64,000 bases of DNA from Rufibacter roseolus (GTDB lineage: Bacteria; Bacteroidota; Bacteroidia; Cytophagales; Hymenobacteraceae): assembly GCF_017916365.1 (NCBI RefSeq), contig NZ_JAFMSU010000003.1, positions 868,001 to 932,000 on the forward strand, given 5' to 3'. The position numbers and the translations under genes were made by a program. Of this stretch, positions 17,158 through 25,690 are shown piece after piece; the first letter of the stretch is position 1, and every line of letters starts with the position of its first letter. The notes beneath the pieces are model-generated. The model was not told the origin of the DNA, ran no database searches, and was given only the letters and a program-made list of their open reading frames with translations.

Positions 17158-17892
17158 ATGATCATCATCCTCTTTTTTGTAGCCCATTGGTACCTGTCGC
17201 TGTTTGTGCAGACCTTCTACCTCCACCGCTACGCCGCGCATAAAATGTTTACCATGAATGCGTTTTGGGAGAAGTTCTTTTTCCTTTTCACCTACATCAG
17301 CCAGGGCTCGTCTTTCCTGTCGCCCAGGGCATACGCTATTCTGCACCGGATGCACCACGCCTTCTCAGACACGGCCCGTGACCCGCATTCGCCGCACTTT
17401 TCCAGCAATGCCTTCACCATGATGTGGAAGACCAAGAACATCTACAACGATGTACTGAAGAACCGGGTGGAACCAGAGTTGCGCTTTGACGGCAATTACC
17501 CGGTTTGGCGCCTGGTGGAGAACATTGGTGACCACTGGGGTTCCCGTCTGGCCTGGGGTACGTTCTACGTGTTATTTTATATAAAATTCGCCGATTTCTG
17601 GTGGATGTACCTGCTGCTACCATTGCACTTCCTGATGGGACCTCTGCACGGTGCCATTGTGAACTGGAGCGGCCACAAATACGGCTACCAGAATTTTGAC
17701 AACAACGACAAATCAAGAAACTCGCTTTTCTTTGATTTCTTAACCGGCGGGGAGTTATTCCAGAACAACCACCACAAATTGCCAAACCGCGTGAATTTCG
17801 GGGTGAAATGGTGGGAAGTGGACCCAACCTACCCTATCATCTGGACCTTGGACAAAGTGGGTATCATTAAATTGAAAAAAGCTACTGCTTAA
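17158..17892 (+). CDS. Acyl-CoA/fatty acid desaturase
   Basis: A 244-residue integral membrane di-iron enzyme that puts a double bond into a saturated acyl chain, keeping membranes fluid. The three histidine boxes are present: HRYAAH at 23-28, HRMHH at 63-67 and NNHHK near residue 200. Four hydrophobic segments surround them. The short form without a cytochrome b5 domain is usual in bacteria. I use the ATG at 17158; the open frame could extend to a TTG at 17143 but that adds only five residues. The gene stands alone with its own promoter and a bidirectional terminator shared with the convergent DUF418 gene. Confidence 0.9.
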   Translation: MIIILFFVAHWYLSLFVQTFYLHRYAAHKMFTMNAFWEKFFFLFTYISQGSSFLSPRAYAILHRMHHAFSDTARDPHSPHFSSNAFTMMWKTKNIYNDVLKNRVEPELRFDGNYPVWRLVENIGDHWGSRLAWGTFYVLFYIKFADFWWMYLLLPLHFLMGPLHGAIVNWSGHKYGYQNFDNNDKSRNSLFFDFLTGGELFQNNHHKLPNRVNFGVKWWEVDPTYPIIWTLDKVGIIKLKKATA

Positions 17893-17905
17893 CCGCAGCT
17901 TCTAT

Positions 17906-17951
17906 AAAAGCAGAAAGGCGTCTCCCGATCAGGAGGCGCCTTTCTGCTTTT
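17906..17951. terminator. Bidirectional terminator overlapping the end of the DUF418 gene
   Basis: Stem AAAAGCAGAAAGGCGTCTCC with its near-perfect complement, and loop CGATCA. It ends the desaturase transcript. On the other strand it includes the stop and final codons of the DUF418 gene, giving that protein its KKQKGAS ending. Confidence 0.85.
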
Positions 17952-19074
17952 TACCGGCTATGCGTCTTAGTAGCCATTCCACAGGACCTTGTTTATACCG
18001 TTTCAGACACCAGACCGAAAAACCTAACTGAAGTGCTATTATTATAACATATAGCAGCACGCACTGCCAGGGCTCCAGTTTATTGAACAAGCCCAATCCG
18101 TACCCATAGAAAAGCAGGCTGAACAGCAGGTTTTGGGTTAAGTAGTGCGTGAGGGTGAGTTTTCCTAGCAATCTCATGGAAGATAGGAAGCGTTGCAGTA
18201 TGGAAGTATGCCAAAGCAAAACAGGTAAAGAAGCCAGGGTAATAACAGTGGCATAGAAATAGATTCCCAGGCACAACTCTTTCAGCCAAAGCGTTTCATT
18301 TGCTTCTCCCCGCCATCCGGCCAGTTGCACCAGAATGGCTACTCCTATGGCTAAGGCCAAGTGCCCCAGAAATACCCTCAGGAGCCAAGCCGGGGAAGTT
18401 AACCGCGAGATACTGTTACTCTTGACAAAGGCGAAGCCCATCAGCATAAAGGCAAAAATCCGGCTATAGAAGAGAAGGGCTGCCCAGGTAAATACGCTTT
18501 GCAAATACTCCTGCACCCGGAAAAACATTAGTTCTGAAAAGGTACCCGTCTCATAAGCGGCCAAGCTCTCTTCGGAGACTTGCTTTTGGGGCATTTCCCA
18601 CAAATCGCCCATAAAACTAAACAGCAGCAGAAAAGAGCCCAGGATTACCAAAGGCTTGGCGCCCCAATTCCGGAGCAGTAACAAAAGACAACCCATGAAC
18701 ACATATTGCACCAAGACATCGCCTTCCCAGATAAAAATTACCTGCAACGCGCCCAGGAGAAACAGTCCGGCTAACCGGCGCAGGAAGAAGCCTGGGCCTT
18801 GGGCGGGTAACCCCAACGCAGCAGATGCCCCGAACACGAAGGAAAAGATGGGGTAGAATTTGCTTCTCACCAACACCATCAAGGCAAGTAGCAGGAAGTG
18901 GTTCAACCCATGCCCGTACCGGCTGGCATACTCCGCAAAAAAGGCGTTTGACGTATGCATGGTGAAAATATTCTCCAGGCATATTCCCAGCAGCGCAAAG
19001 CCACGCATGACGTCTATCTGATCTACACGGCCGGGGAGCCTATCCGCCGGATTGGCAGATTGAACGAGTTCCAT
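17929..19074 (-). CDS. DUF418 family membrane protein
   Basis: A 381-residue integral membrane protein with about ten hydrophobic segments. The N-terminal IDVMRGFALLGICLENI signature is typical of the DUF418 and acyltransferase-3-like superfamily, and the C-terminal half has the DUF418 core with LGKLTLTHYLTQNLLFSLLFYG. Members are thought to have a transport or envelope role; no reaction is established. The last codons lie inside a terminator hairpin. The gene diverges from the EptA-like gene, with only 43 nt between the two starts, so their promoters must overlap. Confidence 0.85.
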   Translation of the reverse strand: MELVQSANPADRLPGRVDQIDVMRGFALLGICLENIFTMHTSNAFFAEYASRYGHGLNHFLLLALMVLVRSKFYPIFSFVFGASAALGLPAQGPGFFLRRLAGLFLLGALQVIFIWEGDVLVQYVFMGCLLLLLRNWGAKPLVILGSFLLLFSFMGDLWEMPQKQVSEESLAAYETGTFSELMFFRVQEYLQSVFTWAALLFYSRIFAFMLMGFAFVKSNSISRLTSPAWLLRVFLGHLALAIGVAILVQLAGWRGEANETLWLKELCLGIYFYATVITLASLPVLLWHTSILQRFLSSMRLLGKLTLTHYLTQNLLFSLLFYGYGLGLFNKLEPWQCVLLYVIIIALQLGFSVWCLKRYKQGPVEWLLRRIAGKKQKGAS

Positions 19075-19117
19075 TACCTTCGGTTCCTGATTTAAGAGAG
19101 CAAGTTACGGGAAATAC

Positions 19118-20758
19118 ATGAGGCCACGCTTTTTAAGGCACACTCCTTTTATTCTATTCTGCGCGTTGGCATTGTTTGTCCTGCTGATAGAGATGCGGCC
19201 CGGCCGGTTCTACTTCATCACCACATTCCTGCTTTTTCAGGATAGCCTCATGCACCTGCTGCTGTACCTGGTGTTGTTTGCGTTTTCAGTGGCAAGCCTT
19301 CTGCTCCTGCTTTTCAACCGAAGCAAAATCCTTTATCGGGTTACCCTGGCGCATCTCCTCCCCTGCCTGCTTATAAGTCTCACCTACCGGTTTATCACGG
19401 GCTACAACTTCATGTACTCAGATGCGGTGCTGGCCTGGAACAATCTACCGCTTCTGGATACCGCCCTTCAGAATTACGGAGGGCAGGCTGCCCTTGCTTT
19501 TTTAGCTACCATTCTAGTGATTATAGCCATTAATTGGCTGAGAAAGAAAGCAGCGTGGCGGTCAGCATCCTGGACGGCTTGTTTCCTGCCATTGGCTGCC
19601 ATTGCGGCTTTTACCATGATCAAAAGAACCACTGGTGTGGTGGATGATTTTCCGGCGCTCTATCGGGTTCCACTGACGGTGATTGCGGTCGTGACAGACC
19701 AACTGCCGCAACCCCTACGAACCCCAGTACCCGTCCCTCCGGAAAGCGCCGGCGTGCCGCACCTCTTCCTGATTGTGGACGAGAGTATCACCGCCACTGA
19801 GCTGACTTTGCATCAGCCGGAACTTAAGACTACGCCTTTCCTTTATTCCGTCCGGCGTCAATTACTAGACTTTGGGGTGGCCAGTTCAACCACAAACCAG
19901 AGCGCCGGCTCCAACATTGCTTTGATGAGTGGCACCCGGCCTACGGAACTTCCAGACACAGCGTACCGCACTTTTTCCCGCACCAATATTTTTCAATTCG
20001 CTCAAAAGGCGGGCTATATCACCTATTACATAGATGCGCAGTTGGGCGGCGATGTGCTGCAGAACTTCATGAGCCCCGAGGACCTAAAATACATTGACCA
20101 CATGGAACGGCCCGCTTTTACCCATCCCCAAGCTCCATACTATGACCGGGACATGCTGGTGGCAGACCAGTTAGCGCACTTGGCTAAATCCCCGAAAAAG
20201 GTATTCGCCTACGTAGTCAAAGCTGGTGCCCACTGGCCGTATGCCCGCACCTATCCAGCAGACTCTACGTTTTTCAAACCGGTGCTCTCGCCGCGCAGTA
20301 TCTACAAAGACCAGGCACGTACCCTGAATACGTATCACAACTCCCTCCGCTGGACGGTAGACCAGTTCTGGCGCAAGCTCATGGGCACCATCTCCCCCCA
20401 GGACAGCACCGTCATCTTCTACACCTCAGACCACGGCCAGAACCTGGCGCAATCAGGAATCAGTATCACGCATGCCTCGGTGCAGGAGACTTCGCCGCAG
20501 GAGGCCGCCGTGCCCTTGTGGATCTGGGACCCCGGTAAACTTACCGGCATCCCGTCCTCCCCAAAGCCGCGGTGGGGCTACAGCCACTTTCATGTTTTCC
20601 CGGCCTTGCTCCGGCTCCAGGGTTTTTCTCCAAATTGGGTGCAGAAACAGTACGGCCCTTCTTTTTGGGACGATTCTGCAAATTCAGCCTCAAAACGATT
20701 CTTCCTGGCCGGAGACCTGTTCGGCCGGGGACCGCACAGCCTGGTACCGTTCAGGTAA
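19118..20758 (+). CDS. Sulfatase-fold phosphoethanolamine transferase-like protein (EptA type)
   Basis: A 546-residue inner membrane protein. Five hydrophobic segments fill the first 170 residues; a periplasmic alkaline-phosphatase/sulfatase domain follows. Metal-site residues seen are Asp221-Glu222 (VDESITA), probable nucleophile Thr258 or Thr259 (SSTTNQSAGSN), Asp and His in TSDHGQ near 440, and a later His in SITHAS. This fits enzymes that add phosphoethanolamine to lipid A or to surface glycans. The usual C-terminal layout is disturbed: bases 20661-20696 are a 36-nt palindromic element read in frame, encoding the segment around FWDDSANSASK. No partner gene is adjacent. Confidence 0.8.
   Translation: MRPRFLRHTPFILFCALALFVLLIEMRPGRFYFITTFLLFQDSLMHLLLYLVLFAFSVASLLLLLFNRSKILYRVTLAHLLPCLLISLTYRFITGYNFMYSDAVLAWNNLPLLDTALQNYGGQAALAFLATILVIIAINWLRKKAAWRSASWTACFLPLAAIAAFTMIKRTTGVVDDFPALYRVPLTVIAVVTDQLPQPLRTPVPVPPESAGVPHLFLIVDESITATELTLHQPELKTTPFLYSVRRQLLDFGVASSTTNQSAGSNIALMSGTRPTELPDTAYRTFSRTNIFQFAQKAGYITYYIDAQLGGDVLQNFMSPEDLKYIDHMERPAFTHPQAPYYDRDMLVADQLAHLAKSPKKVFAYVVKAGAHWPYARTYPADSTFFKPVLSPRSIYKDQARTLNTYHNSLRWTVDQFWRKLMGTISPQDSTVIFYTSDHGQNLAQSGISITHASVQETSPQEAAVPLWIWDPGKLTGIPSSPKPRWGYSHFHVFPALLRLQGFSPNWVQKQYGPSFWDDSANSASKRFFLAGDLFGRGPHSLVPFR
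20661..20696. repeat. 36-nt palindromic element inside a coding region
   Basis: Begins CTTTTTGGGACGATTCTG and ends CAGCCTCAAAAC. The right half is identical in its last 15 bases to that of the copy at 20784-20819. It is the only copy inside a gene rather than at its edge, about 60 nt before the stop of the EptA-like gene. Confidence 0.65.
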
Positions 20759-20783
20759 GAATACCCTTTTGAGAGCGAGCCAT

Positions 20784-20819
20784 GTTTCTGGCCAGTTTTT
20801 CATAAATCAGCCTCAAAAC
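20784..20819. repeat. 36-nt palindromic element
   Basis: Begins GTTTCTGGCCAGTTTTTC and ends CAGCCTCAAAAC. It is 25 nt after the EptA-like stop. Confidence 0.8.
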
Positions 20820-20837
20820 GCCTCAACTATCGCCCAT

Positions 20838-20877
20838 CTTCAGATCTTCAAATCCACAAATCTCCAAATCCAACGCC
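20838..20877. repeat. Octamer tandem array (CTTCAAAT type)
   Basis: Imperfect 8-nt units CTTCAGAT, CTTCAAAT, CCACAAAT, CTCCAAAT. A few more decayed units follow to about 20915. It lies before the rpsP promoter. Confidence 0.55.
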
Positions 20878-20939
20878 ATTCCAAAAGGCCACATTCTCAA
20901 ATCTTTAAATCAATAGTAGCAGTTTCAAAATTATTGCCG

Positions 20940-20948
20940 TACATTTGC
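20940..20948 (+). promoter_or_regulatory. -7 promoter box TACATTTGC for rpsP-rimM-trmD
   Basis: Exact TAnnTTTGC, 44 nt before the rpsP ATG; it should drive the three-gene operon. Confidence 0.75.
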
Positions 20949-20991
20949 ACCCCAATGCCGGACGGGATCCGGCGCTTTAACAAAGTTTACT

Positions 20992-21543
20992 ATGGCTGTT
21001 AAAATCAGACTGGCCCGCAGAGGCCGCAAAAAAGCTGCAATGTACGATATCGTAGTTGCAGACGCTCGTGCACCACGTGATGGTCGCTTCATCGAGAAAT
21101 TGGGTACTTACAACCCACAGACAAACCCTGCCACTATCAACTTCAACGAAGACAAAGCGTTGGATTGGGTATTGAAAGGCGCTCAACCAACTGACACTGT
21201 GAAAGCCATGCTTTCTTACACCGGTGTTATGTTCAGAAAGCACTTACAGATTGGTGTATTGAAAGGTGCCGTGACGCAAGAGCAGGCTGATGCCCGCTAT
21301 GCAGAGTGGAAAGCCGGTAAAGAAGCCAAAATCAGCGGTAAAGTAGAGAAATTAGGAAGCGACAAAGCTGCTCAGAGAAAAGCTGCTTTGGAGGCCGAAG
21401 CCAAAGTGAACGCTGCCCGTGTTGAGGCTCAGCAAAGAAGAGCTGCTGAAGCTGCTGCTGCCAATGCTCCGGCTGCTGAAGGCGATGCCGAAGGTGCTGA
21501 AGACGCTCCTGCTGCTGACGCTACAGAAGAAGCTCAAGCTTAA
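20992..21543 (+). CDS. rpsP: Small ribosomal subunit protein bS16, long form
   Basis: A 183-residue ribosomal protein of the 30S subunit. Residues 1-80 are the normal S16 core ([21 protein letters not shown], then [14 protein letters not shown]). After that comes about 100 extra residues: a helical, Lys-rich part and an Ala/Glu-rich tail ending EEAQA, which looks disordered and exposed. Long S16 tails are known in Bacteroidota; their role is unclear. Codon use is the AT-leaning type of highly expressed genes compared with neighbours. It is first in an operon with rimM (11 nt later) and trmD. Confidence 0.97.
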   Translation: MAVKIRLARRGRKKAAMYDIVVADARAPRDGRFIEKLGTYNPQTNPATINFNEDKALDWVLKGAQPTDTVKAMLSYTGVMFRKHLQIGVLKGAVTQEQADARYAEWKAGKEAKISGKVEKLGSDKAAQRKAALEAEAKVNAARVEAQQRRAAEAAAANAPAAEGDAEGAEDAPAADATEEAQA

Positions 21544-21554
21544 TTTTACTAGCC

Positions 21555-22148
21555 ATGACGTTAGACGCATGCTTCCAGTTGGGGTATATTGTTCGCACGC
21601 ATGGCACCAAAGGCCAGGTGGTCGCGTTTTTTGACGTTGACTTTCCGGAAGAGTACGATGAATTGGAATCAGTTTTCCTGTTGATTAACGGGAAACTGGT
21701 TCCTTTTTTCATTGATGACCTCAATCCACAGGACAAAGGCAAAAGCATTCTCAAGTTTGAGGATGTGAACACCGTGGCCGATGCCGAGAAACTCAAAGGC
21801 GTAGCCCTCTACCTTCCCCTGAACCAGTTGCCCGACCTGGAAGAAGATCAGTTCTACTTCCATGAGGTGATTGGCTATACGGTGATAGATGAGCAGTTAG
21901 GCGAACTGGGTACCGTGCAGACCTTCTTTGACCTGCCCAACCAAGACCTGCTGGCCATGGACTACCAGGGTCACGAGGTGCTCATCCCGGTTCAGGACGA
22001 GATCATCCTGCGCACCAGCAAAGAGGAACGCAAGATCTACGTGAGCCTGCCTGAGGGCCTGCTGGAAGTGTACACCCAACCCTCTAACCGCCAATTGGAA
22101 GAACCGCCCCTGGAAGGCGAGGAAGACGAAGACGATGACGCGGTTTGA
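21555..22148 (+). CDS. rimM: Ribosome maturation factor RimM
   Basis: A 197-residue cytoplasmic protein that helps assemble the head of the 30S subunit by binding S19. The N-terminal RimM barrel has LGYIVRTHGTKGQV, and the PRC-like C-domain follows with HEVIGYTVID and GHEVLIPVQDEII. The last 20 residues are mostly Glu and Asp. Its end overlaps the start of trmD by 14 nt, which suggests coupled translation. Order S16-RimM-TrmD-L19 is the widespread bacterial one. Confidence 0.96.
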   Translation: MTLDACFQLGYIVRTHGTKGQVVAFFDVDFPEEYDELESVFLLINGKLVPFFIDDLNPQDKGKSILKFEDVNTVADAEKLKGVALYLPLNQLPDLEEDQFYFHEVIGYTVIDEQLGELGTVQTFFDLPNQDLLAMDYQGHEVLIPVQDEIILRTSKEERKIYVSLPEGLLEVYTQPSNRQLEEPPLEGEEDEDDDAV

Positions 22149-22824
22149 TATCATTACCTGCCAGCCCCACCTGCTCACCGGCCCCTTTGACCACTCTATT
22201 CTAAAAAGAGCCCAGGACAAAGGTCTGGTGGAAGTACACCTGCACGACCTGCGCAAATACGCCATCAACAAGCACGGCCAGATTGACGACTACGCCTTTG
22301 GTGGAGGCGCCGGCATGGTACTGATGGTGGAACCTATTGCCAAGTGCATAAGGGAACTGCAGGCCCAGCGCACCTATAATGCGGTGATCTACATGACCCC
22401 AGACGGCCAGACGCTGAACCAGCCCATGGCCAACCGGTTGTCTCTGCTGCAGAACGTCATCATCCTGTGCGGCCACTACAAAGGCGTGGACCAGCGCGTG
22501 CGCGATCTGTTTGTGACCCACGAGATCAGCATAGGCGATTATGTGCTCTCTGGCGGGGAACTGGCTGCCGCGGTATTGGCAGATTCGCTTATCAGGTTAA
22601 TACCCGGTGTGTTGAATGACGAGAGCAGCGCGCTCTCAGACTCTTTCCAGGACAATCTCCTGGCTCCTCCGGTGTACTCCCGTCCCGCTGATTTTGAGGG
22701 ACATACCGTGCCAGAAATCCTGCTGTCTGGCAATACTCCCAAAGTAGAGGAGTGGCGGTTTGAGCAGGCCGTGCAGCGCACCCGCCAACTAAGGCCTGAT
22801 TTGCTGCATGATGAAAAAAATTAG
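22135..22824 (+). CDS. trmD: tRNA (guanine37-N1)-methyltransferase
   Basis: A 229-residue SPOUT-class enzyme that puts a methyl group from S-adenosylmethionine on G37 next to the anticodon, which prevents frameshifting. The knot region is clear: LCGHYKGVDQRV, then IGDYVLSGGELAAAVLADSLIRL, with the catalytic aspartate in the following loop. The N-terminus FDIITCQPHLLTGPF is typical. The start codon lies inside the rimM end, 14 nt overlap. rplS follows but has its own promoter, so the operon ends here or is only partly read through. Confidence 0.97.
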   Translation: MTRFDIITCQPHLLTGPFDHSILKRAQDKGLVEVHLHDLRKYAINKHGQIDDYAFGGGAGMVLMVEPIAKCIRELQAQRTYNAVIYMTPDGQTLNQPMANRLSLLQNVIILCGHYKGVDQRVRDLFVTHEISIGDYVLSGGELAAAVLADSLIRLIPGVLNDESSALSDSFQDNLLAPPVYSRPADFEGHTVPEILLSGNTPKVEEWRFEQAVQRTRQLRPDLLHDEKN

Positions 22825-22857
22825 TACTTGTTGATTTACAATTAGAAAAATAACGTC

Positions 22858-22866
22858 TATATTTGC
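22858..22866 (+). promoter_or_regulatory. -7 promoter box TATATTTGC for rplS
   Basis: Exact TAnnTTTGC, 41 nt before the rplS ATG at 22907. It shows that rplS has its own promoter and rules out a start upstream of about 22873. Confidence 0.75.
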
Positions 22867-22906
22867 ACTCCGAATTTTGCAGATAAAAAGACACTATATT
22901 ATAGTC

Positions 22907-23260
22907 ATGAGCGATTTAATTAAATTAGTAGAGCAGGAATACACAGAGAAGCGTGCTTCAATTCCTACTTTTGCTGCTGGCGACACAGTGAATATTCACG
23001 TGAAGATCCGTGAAGGTAACAAAGAGCGTATCCAGCAATTCCAAGGCGTGGTTTTGCAGCGCAGAAACTCCGGTGCCAGCGAGACTTTCACTGTAAGAAA
23101 AGTGTCTAACCAAATCGGAACCGAGCGTATTTTCCCGCTTCTTTCTCCAAACATCGAGAAAATTGAGGTAATCCGCAGAGGTAAAGTCAGAAGAGCCCGT
23201 CTGTTCTACCTGAGAGGTCTTTCTGGTAAAGCCGCCCGTATCAAAGAAAAAAGAAGCTAA
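22907..23260 (+). CDS. rplS: Large ribosomal subunit protein bL19
   Basis: A 117-residue ribosomal protein at the 30S-50S interface. The core [29 protein letters not shown] segment and the C-terminal RRAKLFYLR-like ending (here [21 protein letters not shown]) are present. The ATG at 22907 (MSDLIKL) is chosen; the open frame reaches a TTG at 22877 but that is close to the expected transcription start and adds an unusual ending-like leader. A strong terminator follows. Confidence 0.97.
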   Translation: MSDLIKLVEQEYTEKRASIPTFAAGDTVNIHVKIREGNKERIQQFQGVVLQRRNSGASETFTVRKVSNQIGTERIFPLLSPNIEKIEVIRRGKVRRARLFYLRGLSGKAARIKEKRS

Positions 23261-23297
23261 GACCTTACGGTTTAGTTTTCACATACTATCAGTGCTG

Positions 23298-23329
23298 AAA
23301 AGCCGATCTCACCCGAGATCGGCTTTTTT
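23298..23329 (+). terminator. Terminator after rplS
   Basis: Stem AAAAGCCGATCTC / GAGATCGGCTTTTTT with loop ACCC. Confidence 0.95.
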
Positions 23330-23389
23330 GTTGCCTTTTGGTGACTGCAGATGTCTTAGTTAGGGTATTCCTTGAAACTGTCTCTGCTT

Positions 23390-23472
23390 CCTTGGTCTGT
23401 CCCCCACCAGACCAAACCACAAACTTGGAAAAGAGTCCCTACTGGGTTGGTCTGTCGGGGGACAGTCCAAGG
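23390..23472. repeat. Inverted repeat with 26-bp arms, MITE-like
   Basis: Arms at 23390-23415 and 23447-23472 match at 23 of 26 positions as inverted copies; each contains CTGTCCCCC or its complement and ends CCTTGG. The 31-nt interior has no gene. It could form a long hairpin in RNA or be a small mobile remnant. Confidence 0.65.
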
Positions 23473-23538
23473 GAAGAGCCCTTTGACATAGTCCGCTCAT
23501 TCAATCGGCCTTACCCTTGTTCAGCTCACCTTCCGGGA

Positions 23539-23573
23539 ATTCCCCTCTTGGGAGGGGAAGGGGTGGGTTGTTT
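23539..23573. repeat. GC-rich hairpin repeat, reverse orientation
   Basis: ATTCCCCTCTTGGGAGGGG followed by AAGGGGTGGGTTG. Reverse-oriented relative of the copy at 8443. Confidence 0.65.
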
Positions 23574-23617
23574 ATGCTTAGCAACCACCTTCTCTCCGCA
23601 AGTAACCCCTATCCTCC

Positions 23618-23653
23618 GTTTTAAGCCCGATCCTCGGGAAACAGGTCTGAAAT
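23618..23653. repeat. 36-nt palindromic element
   Basis: Begins GTTTTAAGCCCGATCC and ends CAGGTCTGAAAT; the final base differs from the usual C. Confidence 0.75.
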
Positions 23654-23802
23654 GTCAACTTCCCATTTTCCACTATTTAGCTACCCCATTTCAGGTCAGA
23701 AGGAAACAAACAAATTCCAGCGGCATATTCCTAACTGTTTGTAAATTGCTCTGACAGTGGCTCCAGCGGCTCTGTGGCTTTCCTGCATAAACCGTTAGTC
23801 CT

Positions 23803-24774
23803 ATGAATAGACGCAATGCCTTACAGGCCACTGCCCTTCTGGGTACCGCCTCCGCCTTCGGATTACTGGACCTGCAAGCCTCGCCGGCACCCAAGAAAAC
23901 GCCCCCGCTCTCCCCTGCTGAGATATCGGCCATAGAGAGCGCTTTGGGTAAGAAAGGAACCTACAAGGAAGACGAGGCTACCCACACCACCGGCCTTCCC
24001 CGCAATGATTTGAAAGTTAAAGTCAAAGGCGAAGCCGTACCCATCCCCTTCGGTTTCGGTGGCTGGGCGTCCATCAAGAAAACCGTGGATGGAAAAACGG
24101 CCATGCTCATGAGCGACACGGTGCTGCTGCAGGAAGAGGTGAATCCGCTCATCTCAGCGGCCCACGCCAACGGGCTGGAGGTAAGCGCCATCCACAACCA
24201 CTTCTTCTACGAGGAGCCCCGCATCTATTACATGCACCTGCATGGCATGGGCAGCCCGGCTGACCTTGCCAAAAAGTTTGCGGCCACCATCAGCCAAAGC
24301 AAAATAGCGCCAACGAACCAGCCACCGCAAGCTGCTACCGCTGGCCCCACCGGAAAAGAGAACTTTGATATTCCGGCCTTAGACGCCATTGTGAAATATA
24401 CTGGCACTGTGAACGGACCTACCTATAAATACACCGTGGGCCGCTCAGATCTGAGGGTGATGGCCATGGGGGCCGAGATGACGCCTTCCATTGGGTTGAA
24501 CTCCTGGGCCTCCTTTGCCGGCACCAAAGAGCGCGCGCACATTGCCGGCGACATTGCCATGCTGCAGCACGAGGTCAACCCGGTGATCGCCGCGCTCCGG
24601 CGAAGCAACCTGGAGGTGGTAGCTGTGCACAACCACATGCTAGGCGACGACCCGCACATGATCTTCCTGCACTATTACGGTCAGGGTCCCGCAACTATCC
24701 TGGCCCAGGGCTTTAGGGCAGCCCTGCATGAGTTAGGTAGGTCGGGTAAGGCCATGAACCATGCCAAACACTAG
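23803..24774 (+). CDS. DUF1259 (LppY/LpqO-like) protein, two tandem copies
   Basis: A 323-residue exported protein of unknown role. The N-terminus MNRRNALQATALLG has a twin-arginine-like pair followed by a hydrophobic stretch, so export is likely. Two DUF1259 repeats are visible: the first, residues about 45-165, has SAIHNHFFYEEPRIYYMHLH, the second, about 200-315, has VAVHNHMLGDDPHMIFLHYY. Each holds an HNH plus a later His in a cupin-like pattern that may bind metal, and each has EVNPL/EVNPV before it. Family members occur as lipoproteins in mycobacteria. It stands alone between a repeat-filled spacer and an AT-rich spacer. Confidence 0.8.
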   Translation: MNRRNALQATALLGTASAFGLLDLQASPAPKKTPPLSPAEISAIESALGKKGTYKEDEATHTTGLPRNDLKVKVKGEAVPIPFGFGGWASIKKTVDGKTAMLMSDTVLLQEEVNPLISAAHANGLEVSAIHNHFFYEEPRIYYMHLHGMGSPADLAKKFAATISQSKIAPTNQPPQAATAGPTGKENFDIPALDAIVKYTGTVNGPTYKYTVGRSDLRVMAMGAEMTPSIGLNSWASFAGTKERAHIAGDIAMLQHEVNPVIAALRRSNLEVVAVHNHMLGDDPHMIFLHYYGQGPATILAQGFRAALHELGRSGKAMNHAKH

Positions 24775-25173
24775 CTTCTGAAGAAAAGGGGCGACTGGCA
24801 ATCCCTAGGAAAGAGGCTTTAGAAGGCTGAACGACTAAAAACGGAAACTAGGCTGCCTATTCCCGCCTTGGAGTCTAAGAACTTTTGGCTCAACAGGGAC
24901 TGCAACAAAAAGACAATACCTTAATTAGCAGAATTTTATACCAAAAAAAGCAAAAATACTGCTGCCAGATTGATGATCTGGTAAACACCCTTGTCTTATA
25001 CTGAAAAGCAGTTCACTCTTAATTACAAATTCTCATTTCGGCAAAAAAATGAAGAAAAATAATGTAATTATTAAAATAAATATTATATTTCTCCTATCTT
25101 ATAGATCCTTGGCAAAAACCACAATCATTCCCCTTTACACATTATAGAAATCTCTTGCGGAGGAAGAGGCAAA
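24775..25173. other. Spacer of 399 bp, no gene seen
   Basis: Becomes strongly AT-rich after about 24900. No open frame of useful size, no terminator hairpin that I can support, and no 36-nt palindrome. Confidence 0.5.
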
Positions 25174-25605
25174 ATGGGTAAGGTCAGAAACATTTTAGCA
25201 AACAAGGGGCACGCTATCTACTCGATAGGACCCGACGACACCGTGTACCAGGCACTGGAGCTCATGTGCGAGAAAAACCTGGGAGCCCTCCTGATTATAG
25301 ACCGGGGAAGATTTACCGGTATTTTTACTGAACGTGATTACGCCCGCAAGGTGATTCTGAAGGGGAAAGCCTCCAAAGAGACCTTGGTAAGCGAAATCAT
25401 GAGCGAACGCCCCATCACCGTTACCCCAGACACCCCTATAGAGGAATGCATGAAACTGATGACCCAAAGCTACATCCGGCACCTTCCGGTTCTGGAAAAC
25501 GGGGAATTGGTGGGCTTGATCTCTATTGGGGACGTGGTAAAGTACATCATTGACGAGCAGAAATTCATTATAGAGAACCTGGAGCATTACATAACCGGTC
25601 ACTAA
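25174..25605 (+). CDS. CBS-domain pair protein
   Basis: A 143-residue cytoplasmic protein made of two CBS motifs (about 10-65 and 75-135), with GALLIIDRGRFTGIFTERDYARKV in the first and IRHLPVLENGELVGLISIGDVVKY in the second. Such pairs bind adenosine nucleotides and usually sense energy state. It is only 86 nt before nuoA on the same strand, so it may be transcribed with the complex I genes and report nucleotide levels, but there is no direct evidence for a link. A GGAGGAAG sequence lies near 25158 and supports the ATG. Confidence 0.88.
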   Translation: MGKVRNILANKGHAIYSIGPDDTVYQALELMCEKNLGALLIIDRGRFTGIFTERDYARKVILKGKASKETLVSEIMSERPITVTPDTPIEECMKLMTQSYIRHLPVLENGELVGLISIGDVVKYIIDEQKFIIENLEHYITGH

Positions 25606-25690
25606 CGGCTCTTGCCGGCAGTGCGTGCTTGTGAACCTTTCCTAACTGCGGTAAACCAGAATCCAAACGATTCCCTGGAGGGGATGCGCT

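Larger units (their letters stand above)
23330..23802. other. Repeat-filled spacer, no gene supported
   Basis: Holds a 26-bp inverted repeat (23390-23472), a GC-rich hairpin repeat (23539-23573) and a 36-nt palindrome (23618-23653). A 138-codon frame running through all of these has no recognisable protein character. Confidence 0.6.

Noticed and set aside
17999-18032. GTTTCAGACACC...CCTAACTG inside the DUF418 gene as a palindrome copy
   Set aside because: Left end fits but there is no AAAC end at 36 nt and the arms do not pair.
20472-21002. 176-codon frame overlapping the EptA-like gene end and the rpsP promoter
   Set aside because: It runs through a gene in another frame, repeats and a promoter, and overlaps the rpsP start.
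23338-23754. 138-codon plus-strand frame between rplS and the DUF1259 gene
   Set aside because: It is made of an inverted repeat, a GC-rich hairpin and a 36-nt palindrome; no protein features.
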